Assembly: GCA_950022295.1 (NCBI GenBank)
Contig: OX465595.1
Location: 226,885,770-226,949,769 of the forward strand
Source of the DNA: Bromus sterilis
Taxonomy: Eukaryota; Streptophyta; Magnoliopsida; Poales; Poaceae
Direction: 5' to 3'
Length of the DNA: 64,000 nt
Shown here piece by piece: positions 29,356 to 42,266 of the stretch (within the stretch, counting starts at the first letter, position 1; each line of letters starts with the position of its first letter). The position numbers and the translations under genes were made by a program. Under the pieces are notes generated by a model, which was not told the origin of the DNA, did not search any database, and worked only from the letters and a program-made list of their open reading frames with translations.

Positions 29356-32300
29356 TGTCGGGACCCGGGGTTAGCGTATGCAAGCCTCGCTATAACACAA
29401 TCATATGGAGAGCCGAGAACCGTACCCACTTGTCTAAGCAGACAAGGCCAAGCACAGAACGTTCTCGGAAAGCATCGAACGTGAGGGGCATCCCATCCAG
29501 GCTGGATGATCAACTGAAATGGGTCCTCATCGTCCGCACACAAGTCTAAATGATATGGGTGGTGAACTCCCATACTCATAGACAAGTCTCCTCAACCATA
29601 CTATCGATTGTATTATAACCCTTACATAGACTTACTCCAGCCCGATCACTTAGTCGGGGTCTAGGGCGGGCTCGATCATACATCAAAGTGTGCACGTGAC
29701 AGAGCCACGAGCAATCGCATCGCGATGCCCCAAGCTGCGCACATCTAAGGGCCACTTGGTGTATAAAAGACCGCCAGCCAGATCACAACTAAGGTCTCGA
29801 AAACCCATACTAAGACATGCATGTTATAATCATACACGCAGCACACATGTCTAGTATGAACAACAAGTATCATTGCAATTCTCTACAAAGTATACAACTT
29901 TATTGATAACTCTTACAGAGTGCACACGGAGATCACAAGTCTGTGATCCAACATTACATCAAACATGCGGAAGCAAAGTAGGTCTGAGTACAGACAAATT
30001 TAACAAATGGCTTAGAGAATCCTTATCTATAAACAAGCCCTTCCACGAGGGAATAGTCGTCTGACTGGGACTACACTAGCTTGATTAGTCGTCGAGCTCC
30101 AGGAAGATTCCACCTTCGGGGTCAGGGGGTTCATCTAAAACATAGAATAAGAAAACGTGAGTACAAAGTCGTACTCAGCAAGACTTAAGTAGGAACTATA
30201 CTACTCATGCACATGTATCAAGGTAAAGGGAGGTGGGGTTCAAATGCAGAAGTGCCAACTTTGACTTGGCTAGTCCTGAACTACGAGTACCAGACTTGAG
30301 GTAAGAAGCGTACACGAGTCCACTACCTGTCTCCAACCAATTACACCACTATGTTGCCTTCCTCGACTTCCCCACGAGAAAGCATGCCATAGCACTCACG
30401 CTTATCTTGGCAAGTTTTATAAGTATCCAGTTCAAGTTGTCTAATAATCGAGCACATCTTTCCAAGCAGTCCTTAACCACGGACGCGGCTATTCGAATAG
30501 TTTTGTTAACCCTGCAGGGGTGTACTACACACACGTGTCATCACTTACCGCCTTTTGCGTGTCACCGTTCAAGAGGTGACAGCGAGGATGCCACCACAAC
30601 ACTTCGCCCACAACTCCGTTCTAGTCCAGAGAGTCGCCTATCTGAGGGGGATCCGTATGGAAGTCCGGCCGAGGTTCCAGTACAGCCTCAAACGATGTGT
30701 GCAGGGTCCCAAGCCGGTCTTGAAAAGCCGTTCATCCACTTCGCAGACCGTGCCATAGCCCTACCAGAACTCCGAACTACTGCGACTTCTGGGGTTCGAA
30801 CGGGGTGAGGTACTAGGATGAGAGGGGTCAGTGAGCCCAATGTGTGGTTGCACTCTTCTTCTTGGATCACCACACAAGAACTCGGACTTAGGGCGGTGTT
30901 CAACGAGACAACCCACTGTGTACTCCTACACAGCCTCTCATCGTTCACCTTGTATTAGGGTAGATTCAATAACACATTTCCACCTTCTTCAACATGATCA
31001 CTACCATCCCGACTCACAAAAGAGTAACCTCATTATAACTCTAAGCATGCAATATGCAGTAACAGTTGCAGGGGTTACATGATATCAACCAACTCCTACA
31101 TTTGCTAGGATTGTGGTTTGCTTACTACTGTGACAAAATGATAGGTCATGCAAAGGATTGGGTTCAACTATGCGGTAGAAACGTTATCATGGTAATCATC
31201 CTATACAATGCATAAGCGAAACATGAGAGGGAAGTGGGATTTTATCGACATGATCAATGGGGGGTTGCTTGCCTTGCTGACGAGGTTCAGTCACGGGGTC
31301 TTCAACGAAGGGGGTGATCTCGGGTTCCGGTTCCACTTCTATCCGAGCAAACAATACAAACAAAGTGATCAACATAAGGTACAATGCACAAGCACATGAT
31401 CAATTGTATAAGGTGATGTTCATGGTACTGATGTGTTGAGTATTCCATTTAAAAGGAGTATATTGCATTTGAAATGCAATTTCAAACTCCAATTTGAATT
31501 CAATTTAGCCAAGTTGCAAATGCTATTGTTTGATCAAAGTAACTCATCTTGATATGTGTATGATATGCCTCTGATGTTCAAGTGAAATGTGGCATGTTGC
31601 TAAGGTTCAAATTGCAAAAGCATTTGAATTTAATTTGATTAAATTCCAATTAAACCAAATAGCAAATGCTACTGGTCCCATTTTAAATTCAACCCCAAAC
31701 ATAGTTGAAAGTTGTATATTTGGATAGATTATTTTCTCCTGATCATTTTTCATATATTATTTGTCCAAATTGGAGTTAATATGAATTTTCTATGATTTAT
31801 TGAAGTTTGGCTATTTTTATGGATTTTATGTAATTAGATTAAATCATTTAATTGCTTTATTGCGTCATCATGACGTCAAGATGACGTCAGGGGGCTGCTG
31901 ACGTGTGGGTCCGGGCTGTCAGTGGGGGGGGGTTAATTAACCCGTTCTGTTAAACTAACTGGGGTTAGTTAGTGGCCAGGGGCCCCACTGTCATAGGCTC
32001 AAGGGGTGGGATTAGCGGTTAAATAGGGGCCCTAATGGCCAAGCCGGCCGGCGGTTAGCCGCCGGTGCCACTGGGCACGGCGGAGTGGCTCTCCGGAGTC
32101 GTTTCCGGCCACTTCTTGGCACGGGGAGGCCACTGGGAGGTGCCCCGTGCACACCCGCATCGCGTCGAGCACGAGGGGGTCACAGGGGAGCTCCACAGCC
32201 ACGCCGGCGTCAACTTGCCCGGCGGCCGGAGCTCGGACGTGGTGATGAACGGCGACGGGGCACGAGGAGGAGAAAGAGGAGGGGGTGACGACGCGGATGC

Positions 32301-33259
32301 TCACCCAGGGCGCAACGGAGAGGTCGAGGGCGACAGAGGAGCCACCACGGCGACGAATCAGGCAATGGCGCGCGGCGGCTGGCGGCGAACCTGAGGAACG
32401 GGGCGACGTCCAGGGAGCTTCTTGGCTCGATTCCTTCAAGTAGGAGACGAAGACGACGACGGAGAGCTTGAGGGACAAGACGGTGCGGCGTCTGGCCGTC
32501 GTTGGCCGCGTGGAAACGGCGGCGTGCTCCGCGGCAGCGCTCGGGCGGCGACAAAATCGCGCGAGAGAGAGGGACAGAGCGAGCGGCGAGTGAAGGGAAG
32601 GAGGCAGGAGACTCGGGACGTCTCCGTGGCGTCTAGAAGATACCAGGGGGGCCTCGGGGCGACGTGGCCCTTGCCGGCGTCGGCATGCTCGCCACCGAGC
32701 AGCTTGTCGATGCGGCGGGGAAGACGACAAGCGCCCAGGTGGGCTTGGGTCGGGGGGAAACTAGTTGGGCCCAAGGCCTGGTAGGGTGGGCTGGGATTCC
32801 TTTTTCTTTTCTTCTTCTTTTTGCTCTCTGTTTTCTATTTTCTGCTTTCTGTTTTGCTTTGAAAATAAATAGCAAAATATTTTTATAAATCTTGAAAACT
32901 TTTATGTGGGCTTATAATACATATAACTAGCCACTCGCAAGTTTTGGAGATTTTTGAAATTCAAACAATTTGAATTTTAATTCAAATTGGAGTTTAATTT
33001 AATTTGCAAGCCCTGTTTGGAATTTTTGAGAAATCTTGGTGCATGCAGTGGGACCCACTTCACTTTATATGTGATCATGCTTATTTATAAGACTTTTCAA
33101 AAATAATAGAGGAATTTTTGGAACAACTTTTTATCTGGCCATTTGAATTAAATTCATCTGGGGGGTGTTCTCTTCCCATTTCAATTTCTTTTGGAAATTT
33201 TTAACATGATGCAAAGTTACCAACTAACCCTAGTACATACCTAACTTGGGGTTGTGACA
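29356..33259 (-). repeat. Complete 3.9 kb 3' LTR of chromovirus
   Basis: On the minus strand it starts TGTCACAACCCCAAG and ends GGGTCCCGACA. A GC-rich block (32030-32760) lies 0.5-1.2 kb from its start. The antisense and sense ORFs there (such as 32032-32730) are composition artefacts. The part 29356-31335 is duplicated at 38146-40129. Confidence 0.88.
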
Positions 33260-34552
33260 ACTCGCCCCCACTCAAAAGAATCTCGTCCCGAGATTCAGAA
33301 GTCTGCGGGAGGAAGGAGGGGTACTCGACACTGAGACGGTCTTCTCTTTCCCACGTGGCTTCTCTCTTAGAGTGGTGTGACCATTGCACTTTTAGAAACT
33401 TGATCTTCTGACGGCGAGTGACACGCTCTGCTGAATCAAGAATACGAACAGGGTACTCTCGATAAGAAAGGTCATCTTGGAGATCAAGCGTTTCATGGTC
33501 GACTTCGCGGATGGGGTCCTTGAAGCAACGCCTGAGTTGTGACACATGGAATACATCATGTACTCGGGAAAGGTGCGAGGGTAGTTCAAGTTGGTAGGCA
33601 ACTTCTCCACGTTTAGCAAGAATGCGGAAATGTCCGATGTAACGTGGGGCCAACTTGCCTTTGATACCGAAGCGTTGGGTTCCCTTCAGAGGAGTAACCC
33701 GAAGGTAAGCCTTCTCATCCAGATTGTAGCTTTCTTGCCTATGATGACGATCATACTAGCTTTTCTGACGAGACTGGGCTGCTTTCAATTGATCACGAAC
33801 AATGCAAACTTGTTCTTCTGCTTCCATGATCATATCCGGTCCAAAGAATTGTCTTTCACCGGTTTCTGACCAGTTAAGGGGTGTTCGACATCGTCGTCCA
33901 TAGAGGAGTTCAAAAGGAGCCATGTTCAGACTAATTGGAAACTATTGTTGTAAGCAAATTCGGCGAATGGAAGAGACTTATCCCAATTCTTTCCAAATGA
34001 GATAACACAAGCTCTGAGCATGTCTTCAAGAATTTGGTTAACCCTTTCGACTTGACCACTCGACTGAGGATGGAAAGCTGTACTAAAGGAGAGATGAGTT
34101 CCCATAGCATTCTAAAAGCTTCCCCAAAATCTAGAGGTGAAAAGGCTACCACGATCAGAATTGATTTCCAAAGGAACACCATGAAGAGACACAATTCTAG
34201 AGACATACAAGTCCGCTAACTGGCTAGCAGTTATAGACTCGCGAACTGGAAGGAAGTGAGCAACTTTGGAAAGTCTATCTATGACAACGAAGATGGCATC
34301 ATTTCCTTTCTGGGTTTTTGGAAAGCCGGTGATGAAGTCCATACCGAATTTGTCCCATTTCCACTTGGGAATAGGAAAAGGTTGAAGTGTACTAGCAGGT
34401 CTTTGATGTTCCGCCTTAATGCAACGACAAACATCACATTCAGCCACAAATCGAGCAATGTCTCTCTTCATCCTAGTCCACCAAAATCTCTGGCGTAGAT
34501 CTCGGTACATTTTTGTGCTACCAGGATGAATCGAGAGGGGTGTGTCATGGGC
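33201..34552 (-). pseudogene. Chromovirus integrase and chromodomain-like tail, broken
   Basis: The same frame continues after the stop with MYRDLRQRFWWTRMKRDI, a zinc-binding CDVCRCIK, GMDFITGFPK (catalytic Asp) and SDRGSLFTSRFW (second Asp), then stops at 34112. QSSGQVERVNQILED (catalytic Glu) lies just downstream, and more stops follow. From 33653 a clean frame resumes with RYIGHFRILAKRGEVAYQLE, HDVFHVSQLR, and a chromodomain-like EYPVRILD...LKVQWSHHSKREATWERED. The ORF ends at 33201, inside the LTR. All catalytic residues exist, but in separate frames. Confidence 0.82.
33260..33280 (-). promoter_or_regulatory. Polypurine tract of chromovirus
   Basis: On the minus strand TTTTGAGTGGGGGCGAGT directly precedes the LTR start TGTCACAAC. 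It primes plus-strand synthesis. Confidence 0.75.
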
Positions 34553-37500
34553 TTATTTGAGGATGAGTTGCCTTAGTTCCCTATTCTTAGGTACTACCAA
34601 ACGATTTCCAAAGAATATCGTTCCTTTACTATCTGTGGAGAAACATTTAGCAACTCCGCTAGCAATGTTCTCCTTTATCCGGCGAACACCTCGTGCACGC
34701 CTTTGGGAAACTATGATTCGATTCTTAAGGGTTGGTTTCGCCACCAAGTTGAAAAGAGATCCACGAGGAACAATATCAAGATTGAGCTTTCGAAATTCCT
34801 CATGAAGAAGTGGTTGATACTGTTGTAACATGAGGTTGTTACAATATGACTTACGACTTAGTGCATCAACCATGACATTGGCTTTGCCTGGGGTGTAAGA
34901 AATTCCTACGTCGTAATCTTTTATCAACTCAATCCAGCGTCTTTGCCTGAGATTAAGATCTGGCGTGGTGAATATGTATTTGAGGCTTTGGTGGTCGGAA
35001 TAGATCTCGCAACGATTACCAAGGAGGTAATGTCGCCAAGTGGTCAGGGAATGAACTACGGCAGCGAGTTCAAGATCATGGGTAGGATAGTTCTCTTCAT
35101 GTGGACGCAACTGGCGTGAAGCATAAGCTACCACATGTCTATCTTGCATAAGTATGCATCCTAACCCTTGAAGTGAGGCGTCACAAAAGATCTCGAAATC
35201 CTTTTTGGTGTCTGGAGGCGCAAGTACGGGTGCATAAGTCAATCTTCTTTTTAGCTCTTGAAAACTTTCCTCGCACTTGGGAGTCCATTGGAATTTCTTA
35301 TCTTTCTTGAGGAGTTCAGTTAGAGGCTTTGCAACTTTAGAAAAGTTCTCCACAAAGCGGCGGCAATAGCTGGCTAGGCCAAGAAAACTTCTAACTTGCT
35401 TAACCGATTCAGGTGGAGTCCAGTCAAGGATGGCCTGAACTCTCTCGGGATTCACAGCAATGCCTTTTGCAGAAATCACGTGGCCTAAGTAGGTCACTTC
35501 TGGTAGCCAAAATTCACACTTGGAGAATTTAGCATACAGGCGATGCTCTCTAAGCTTCATCAATACCAGCCTTAGATGTTCGGCATGTTCTTCTTCGTTC
35601 TTCGAGTAGATGAGAATGTCCTCGAGATAAACTACAACAAATTTATCTAGGTACTGCATGAAGATCGAATTCATCATGCGCGAGAAAGTGGCGGGGGCAT
35701 TGGTTAAACCGAAGGATATGACGGTGTACTCGTAAAGACCATAACGAGTAGTGAAAGCCGTTTTTGGAATGTCCTCGTTTCGGATTTTGATTTGATGATA
35801 GCCTAATCTCAAATCCATCTTGGAGAAGAAAGAGGATCCTGCAAGTTGATCATAAAGACCATTGATCCTGGGCAGTGGGTACTTGTTCTTTATCGTCGCT
35901 AGATTTAGCGGGCGATAGTCTACGCACATCCTTTCTGTTCCATCTTTCTTCGTTACGAACAGAACGGGGCAACCCCATGGTGATGAGCTAGGGTGGATGA
36001 AGCCTTTTTCCAACAACGCTTCAAGTTGGATTTTAAGCTCAGCTAGCTCACGTGGGGCCATTTTGTATGGGCGTCTGGAAATTGATGCAGTTCCTGCCAT
36101 AAGATCCACTATGAACTCTACACATCTATCGGGTGGCATTCCCGGCAGCTCTTCAGGAAAGACATCCGGGAAGTCACGAACCACCGGAACATCTTCAAGG
36201 TCGGGAAGGGGATGCACATTCAAAGAATGCACCTGGGTTCTTGTTCTTGGTGAGGAGTAATCTATTGTCTGGCCTGAAGGATGTGTAAGTCTAACTGACT
36301 TGGCTTTACAATCAAGAAAAGAATGTTGTCTTGATAACCAATCCATACCAAGGATGACATCAATGTCTGAAGACTTGAGGGCTATGAGTGAAGCAAGGAA
36401 TACTAAACCCTCAATTGCAATTTTATTGCCATGGATTACTCTATTAGTGTGCCACTTAGAACCAGGAGTTTGAATAATCATTGGGGTGAACATTTCATCA
36501 AAGGATATCTCATGCCGAAGTGCATAACTCTCTGACATGAATGAGTGAGATGCTCCTGGATCGAAAAGGACAGAAGTGGGAAAAAAATTGACTGGGAGCG
36601 TACCAAGAATGACGCCAGAAGTACCATCAGTATCCTCAGCTGAGATTTGGTTCACACGTCCAAGACTTGCAGAAGAAGATGGCTTGGTGGTGGAGACCTT
36701 CAGGGGTGTCTTGGCACGAACATTGGGGTTCCCTTTGGCATGGGGTGGAGCATTCTGATTGACGGGGCACTCACGAGAGTAGTGACCAGGATGGCCACAT
36801 CTAAAACAGGCTCCAAAGATAGTGCGGGGAGCTGGGTTGTTAGGTGGAGCTAGATGGAACGGAGCTGGTGGACGAGGCGCCACAAAGGATGGCCTCGGGG
36901 GGTTGTTCTGGCGGAACATGCTATTGGGGATCCAGATCTTGCGCTTCCGAGGGCCTGAACTGGATGAACCATCATCTCTAGGGTGCTTGCGGGAATCCTC
37001 GGGAGTGATCATATCCTCCGCCTTGATGGCCTTGTTGACAATGATCTGGAATGTGGCAAAGTCATGGAGATTCAAGTCGCGACGAAGTCCAGAATTGAGT
37101 CCCTTGCGGAACCTCTCTTGCTTCTTGGAGTCAGTGGAGACCTCCTCGGGAGCATAGAGGGCAAGACGATTGAACTCCCGACTAAACTCGTCAACGGACC
37201 TTCTTCCTTGGATGAGATTGCAAAACTCCTCTCTCTTGCGGTCCATGAGTCCCTTAGGAATGTGATGCTCGCGAAAAGCGACACAGAACTCATTCCACGA
37301 AGTCAACTGTCCAGCTGGACGCATGTTCACAAAATTCTCCCACCAAGAGCTAGCTGCACCCTCGAGGTGGTAGGTGGCATAGGTGACTCTGTCACCATCT
37401 GCAACATGTCCAGAATGGAGCTTTCTCTCGATGCTGCGAAGCCAGTCATCGGCGTCAAGGGGCTCAGTGGAATAGCTGAAAACTGGGGGATAAAGCTGGA

Positions 37501-37729
37501 TGAAGTCATTCAACGACACAAGCTCATTCCGCTGCTGGGCAGTGTTCCGAGCAATGACCCCCAACAACTCATGAGAGTCCCTTCGGTTTCTTTCAACCTC
37601 CATGAGAACTTGAGCTATCGTGGGTGACGGTGGAAGATTGCCTTCCTCCGGATCATCCCCACGAGCTTGGGCACGACCAAGGTGGCCACGGGTTCCTTGA
37701 GACATCCTGAAGGATAAGATCAATGTCAA
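34553..37729 (-). pseudogene. Chromovirus gag-protease-RT-RNase H polyprotein
   Basis: The open frame is 1058 aa. Met9 (MSQGTRG) is the more likely start, and the frame ends at an in-frame TAA in the integrase linker. Domains by residue are capsid about 60-245, CCHC zinc knuckle 308-321 (CFRCGHPGHYSREC), aspartic protease with FDPGASHSF at 389-397 (Asp390), RT about 570-750, and RNase H about 840-960 (FCDAS, Asp850; DLELAA). In RT motif A the catalytic region reads FFSKMDL (Asp639). In motif C the usual D-D pair is YLED (701-704), with Glu replacing the first catalytic Asp. That change together with the downstream breaks suggests a dead element despite the long ORF. Confidence 0.88.
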
Positions 37730-38124
37730 AAGATGTTGAATGATTTTGCAAATGCATCAGATTATGAAGATAACTGGAATGACTCGGACAGCATAACGGC
37801 TGTAATTGCAAGAAAACAATTTTCTTTCAATGTAGATACAACACTTACATAATACGATGTAAGAAATCAGCATTACAACAATGCTAGGAAACCGGACACA
37901 TCTTTCCTACGGCTACAAGTAAGCAAACAACGAGATGTTCTAGTAAGACATAGATGAGCCTAGTCCTATCTTCCCGTAGAACAAGATGAGGGTGACTAGA
38001 TCTCAGAATGATGAAGGTAAGGAGAAAAAAGAAGCCTTACGTTGTTCCCTTATATACCCAGAGTAACTATATAACTATAGAAGGCTAGACTCAACTTCGG
38101 CCAAGGCTGATAATCCTACAGTCA

Positions 38125-38145
38125 GTCCTGCTCTGATACCAAGTC
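38125..38145 (-). promoter_or_regulatory. Primer-binding site of chromovirus (tRNA-iMet)
   Basis: On the minus strand the LTR end CCCGACA is followed by GACTTGGTATCAGAGCAGGA. TGGTATCAGAGC is the standard initiator-Met complement. Confidence 0.85.
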
Positions 38146-40129
38146 TGTCGGGACCCGGGGTTAGCGTATGCAAGCCTCGCTATAACACAATCATATGGAG
38201 AGCCGAGAACCGTACCCACTTGTCTAAGCAGACAAGGCCAAGCACAGAACGTTCTCGGAAAGCATCGAACGTGAGGGGCATCCCATCCAGGCCGTATGAT
38301 CAACTGAAATGGGTCCTCATCGTCCGCACACAAGTCTAAATGATATGGGTGGTGAACTCCCATACTCATAGACAAGTCGCCTCAACCATACTATCGATTG
38401 TATTATAACCCTTACATAGACTTACTCCAGCCCGATCACTTAGTCGGGGTCTAGGGCGGGCTCGATCATACATCAAAGTGTGCACGTGACAGAGCCACGA
38501 GCAATCGCATCGCGATGCCCCAAGCTGCGCACATCTAAGGGCCACTTGGTGTATAAAAGACCGCCAGCCAGATCACAACTAAGGTCTCGAAAACCCATAC
38601 TAAGACATGCATGTTATAATCATACACGCAGCACACATGTCTAGTATGAACAACAAGTATCATTGCAATTCTCTACAAAGTATACAACTTTATTGATAAC
38701 TCTTACAGAGTGCACACGGAGATCACAAGTCTGTGATCCAACATTACATCAAACATGCGGAAGCAAAGTAGGTATGAGTACAGACAAGTTTAACAAATGG
38801 CTTAGAGAAGCCTTATCTATAAACAAGCCCTTCCACGAGGGAACAGTCGTCTGACTGGGACTACACTAGCTTGATCATTCGTCGAGCTCCAGGAAGATTC
38901 CACCTTCGGGGTCAGGGGGTTCATCTAAAACATAGAATAAGCAAACAGGAGTACAAAGTCGTACTCAACAAGAATTACGTAGGAACTATACTACTCATGC
39001 ACATGTATCAAGGTAAAGGGAGGTGGGGTTCAAATGCAGAAGTGCCAGCTTTGACTTGGCTAGTCCTGAACTACGAGTACCAGACTTGAGGTAAGAAGCG
39101 TACACGAGTCCACTACCTGTCTCCAACCAATTACACCACTATGTTGCCTTTCCTCGACTTCCCCACGAGAAAGCACGCCATAGCACTCACGCTTATCTTG
39201 GCAAGTTTTATAAGTATCCAATTCAAGTTGTCCAATAATCGAGCACAACTTTCCAAGCAGTCCTTAACCGCGGACGCGGCTATTCGAATAGTTTTGTTAA
39301 CCCTGCAGGGGTGTACTACTACACACACGTGTCATCACTTACCGCCTTTTGCGTGTCACCGTTCAAGAGGTGACAGCGAGGACGCCACCACAACACTTCG
39401 CCCACAGCTCCGTTCTAGTCCAGAGAGTCACCTATCTGAGGGGGATCCGTATGGAAGTTCGGCCGAGGTTCCAGTACAACCTCAAACGATGTGTGCAGGG
39501 TCCCAAGCCGGTCTTGAAAAACCGTTCATCCACTTCGCAGACCGTGCCACAGCCCTACCAGAACTCCGAACTACTGCGACTTCTGGGGTTCGAACGGGGT
39601 GAGGTACTAGGATGAGAGGGGTCAGTGAGCCCAATGTGTTGTTGCACTCTTCTTCTTGGATCACCACACAAGAACTCGGACTTAGGGATGTGTTCAACAA
39701 GACAACCCACTGTGTACTCCTACACAACCTCTCATCGTTCACCTTGTATTAGGGTAGATTCACCAACACATTTCCACCTTCTTCAACATGATCACTACCA
39801 TCCCGACTCACAAAAGAGTAACCTCATTATAAATCTAAGCATGCAATAAGCAGTAACAGTTGCATGGGTTACATGATATCAACCAACTCCTACATTTGCT
39901 AGGATTGTGGTTTGCTTACTACTGTGACAAAATGATAGGTCATGCAAAGGATTGGGTTCAACTATGCGGTAGAAACGTTATCATGGTAATCATCCTATAC
40001 AATGCATAAGCGAGACATGAGAGGGAAGTGGGATTTTATCGACATGATCAATGGGGGGTTGCTTGCCTTGCTAACGAGGTTCAGTCACGGGGTCTTCAAC
40101 GAAGGGGGTGATCTCGGGTTCCGGTTCCA
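38146..40129 (-). repeat. Truncated 5' LTR of chromovirus
   Basis: It is a direct copy of 29356-31335. Similarity ends at GGGTTCCGGTTCCA, where the LINE frame NNALVTLLPK begins. About 1.9 kb of LTR, containing its TG end and likely promoter, is missing. Confidence 0.88.
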
Positions 40130-40683
40130 ACAATGCCCTGGTAACCCTCTTGCCTAAGGTGGTCGGATCTGTGGAGGTGGGCGACTTTCGGCCCATAAAT
40201 CTCGTGCATGGGGCGATAAAAATCTTCGAGAAAGTACTGGCCACACGCCTCTCGAGGGACTTGCCGAGACTGGTGGGACATCACCAGAGTGCCTTCGTCA
40301 AGGGAAGGTCCCTCCATGACAACTTCATGCTTGTCCAAAGCATGGCTCGCAAGCTTCATGCATCGGGGCGCCCAACAATGTTGTTAAATCTAGACATATC
40401 AAAAGCATTCGACTCGGTACAATGGCCGTTTCTTCTTGAGGTCATAAAACAGCTTGGTTTCGGTCCTAGATGGTGGACGTGGGTGTGTGGCATATTCTCC
40501 ACCTCTACCATGAAGGTGGTGGTGAATGGAATCCCTGGGGACACGATATATAGCAGCAAAGGCTTGCGGCAAGGGGACCCTATCTCCCCGATGCTCTTTA
40601 TTCTAGTTATGGAACCTTTGCAAAAGCTCTTTGGAATCGCCGAAGAGCATGGATTACTCGAGCCTATTTCACAGCGGGGCATG
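40130..40683 (+). pseudogene. LINE ORF2, reverse transcriptase segment
   Basis: About 184 codons of LINE RT in one frame: ALVTLLPKVV, DFRPINLVHGAIKIFEKVLA, HHQSAFVKGRSLHDNF, LNLDISKAFDSV (motif A with its Asp), MKVVVNGIPGD and GLRQGDPISPMLFILVMEPL (motif B). It ends before the YADD motif, where an Athila-type LTR begins at 40684. It belongs with 28013-29355. Roughly 0.6 kb of the linker/early RT region expected between them is absent. Confidence 0.85.
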
Positions 40684-41731
40684 TGATGGCTTCTCGCCCC
40701 TCGTTGGTTACCCCAAGTGAAAGGTTTGAGATGCAGTGCAGCAGCAAGTTTCCCTCGGTGAAGATACCAAGGTTATCGAACCAGTAGGACTCAGGAGATA
40801 CAAGTAGGTGGCAACGTCACCAGAAATTTCTTCCTGACTAGGGTGTTGTCGTGGACCTGCACACAACAACAAATAACTTTGCTCCCAACGAGTACAGAGG
40901 AGTTGTCAATTCCTCCGGCCTTGTCGTTTACAAAGGATCAACGCAAGAGATAAAAGGCGCAAAGGAAAGTAAAAGCTGAAAGTAAATTGAGGGTGTGAAC
41001 AATAATGTGAAGATGGACCGGGGTCCCGTGATTTTCACTAGTGATTTCTCTCTCCCAAAAGACGATAAAAGTGCTAGCGAGGTAAACAAATCACAGTTGG
41101 GAAATTGACAGGATTATGAAGGCACCGCAATGCTAACTATGCTGCAAAGAAAGGAAGGGCTCAAAAGCAATGGGCAGTACGCCAAGGTAAGTAGACCGAA
41201 ATCCATCTGCATCTACTACGAATCATCCACCTTGAGATATCTATCCAGAACATCTCGTTGGTATTAAGTTGCGAATCCCACCCAAAGTGTAAAATCAAAG
41301 CAACAGACAACTGCATTAAAAGAACTTTGCGTAAAGTAAGCAATCCTTGCACCCGCAGGTACAAGCACCGTTGTTTTATCCCTGGTGGCAACAACACATC
41401 CCCTAGTCTCATGTTTCTGTCACTCAAGCTAGACATCAAGGGGCTGAACCCACAATCGAGCATGACGCTCTCTCTTGGAGTTGCAAATAAAATACTTGGC
41501 CAAAACAAATACCGCAACAGATAACATGCAAGAATTTACTCAAGAACAAAATATAAAAGAGAAGAACCAAATATATTACTCATCACAATCTGAACATAGT
41601 CTCATAATCCATCAGATCCCAACAAACTCAGCATAGCAACAACAGAAATTACATAGATGCCTCGATCATGTGAGGCAGCTCACGAGGACTCGAAAGTGGA
41701 AGCACAAAAGGGGGAGAGATTCATCACATAG
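40684..41731 (-). mobile_element. Athila-type LTR (copy A) inserted in the LINE
   Basis: It begins TGATGGCTTCTCGCCCC and follows the LTRs at 42267 and 48933 for about 1.05 kb with moderate divergence, up to CATCACATAG. There a different LTR (TGTAACACTCC) interrupts it. The rest should lie beyond the right edge of the window. The orientation is that of a minus-strand element. Confidence 0.8.
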
Positions 41732-42266
41732 TGTAACACTCCGGGTGTCACATTACAGTAATCGCTTTTACTGTTGCCAAGTCACTATGGTTAAGCATGG
41801 ATGATCACCCTTGATCATAGTGATCCAAATTCAGCCCAAATAAAAATTCCAAATCTAAGTGGAAATAAAACATTGCCCAAAAATTATGCAAACAATTTTG
41901 TTAAATGACAAAAATCAGTAGACCAAGATACCATGGTGATGGATATTTATAGTGGTATATAAATATCTTAGCCATTCAAACAGTAACCAAAACAACCCCT
42001 TTCAATCATTGCATATTCAAAAGAAAAACTAAATGAATTTATTTAATTCCCAAACTTTTGTGGCACTGTTATAAAGTGCAACACTAATATCGGAACAAGT
42101 TTCATACCTAGAAAAAATCAATTGATAACTGAATAAATAAAATAGTAGATAAAAGAGCCCTAGTTAATACTTTGCATTTTATATATAACTAAAATGATTT
42201 TTATTTTCATCCCAAGCTTTGGGTGGCAGTAGTAGATATTGCCATATATTTAATAGGACTAGTATT

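Larger units (their letters stand above)
29356..40129 (-). mobile_element. Tekay-like chromovirus (Ty3/gypsy), one LTR truncated
   Basis: This is a large gypsy element on the minus strand inserted in a LINE. Its 3' LTR (29356-33259) is 3904 bp with TG...CA ends. The internal region (33260-38145) carries gag-pol. The 5' LTR (38146-40129) keeps only the 1984 bp nearest the interior and then changes abruptly into LINE reverse transcriptase sequence. TTGGTATCAGAGC next to the 5' LTR is an initiator-Met primer-binding site, and GAGTGGGGGCGAG next to the 3' LTR is the polypurine tract. RT, RNase H and a C-terminal chromodomain-like tail place it with chromoviruses. The LTR copies differ by roughly 2% by eye. 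Confidence 0.9.

Noticed and set aside
32032..32784. Long frames on both strands (up to 232 aa)
   Set aside because: They sit in the GC-rich part of the chromovirus LTR, are open on both strands at once, and have no domain.
38125..38145. tRNA-like sequences at primer-binding sites
   Set aside because: These are 12-20 bp complements of tRNA 3' ends. No cloverleaf was recognised anywhere in the window.
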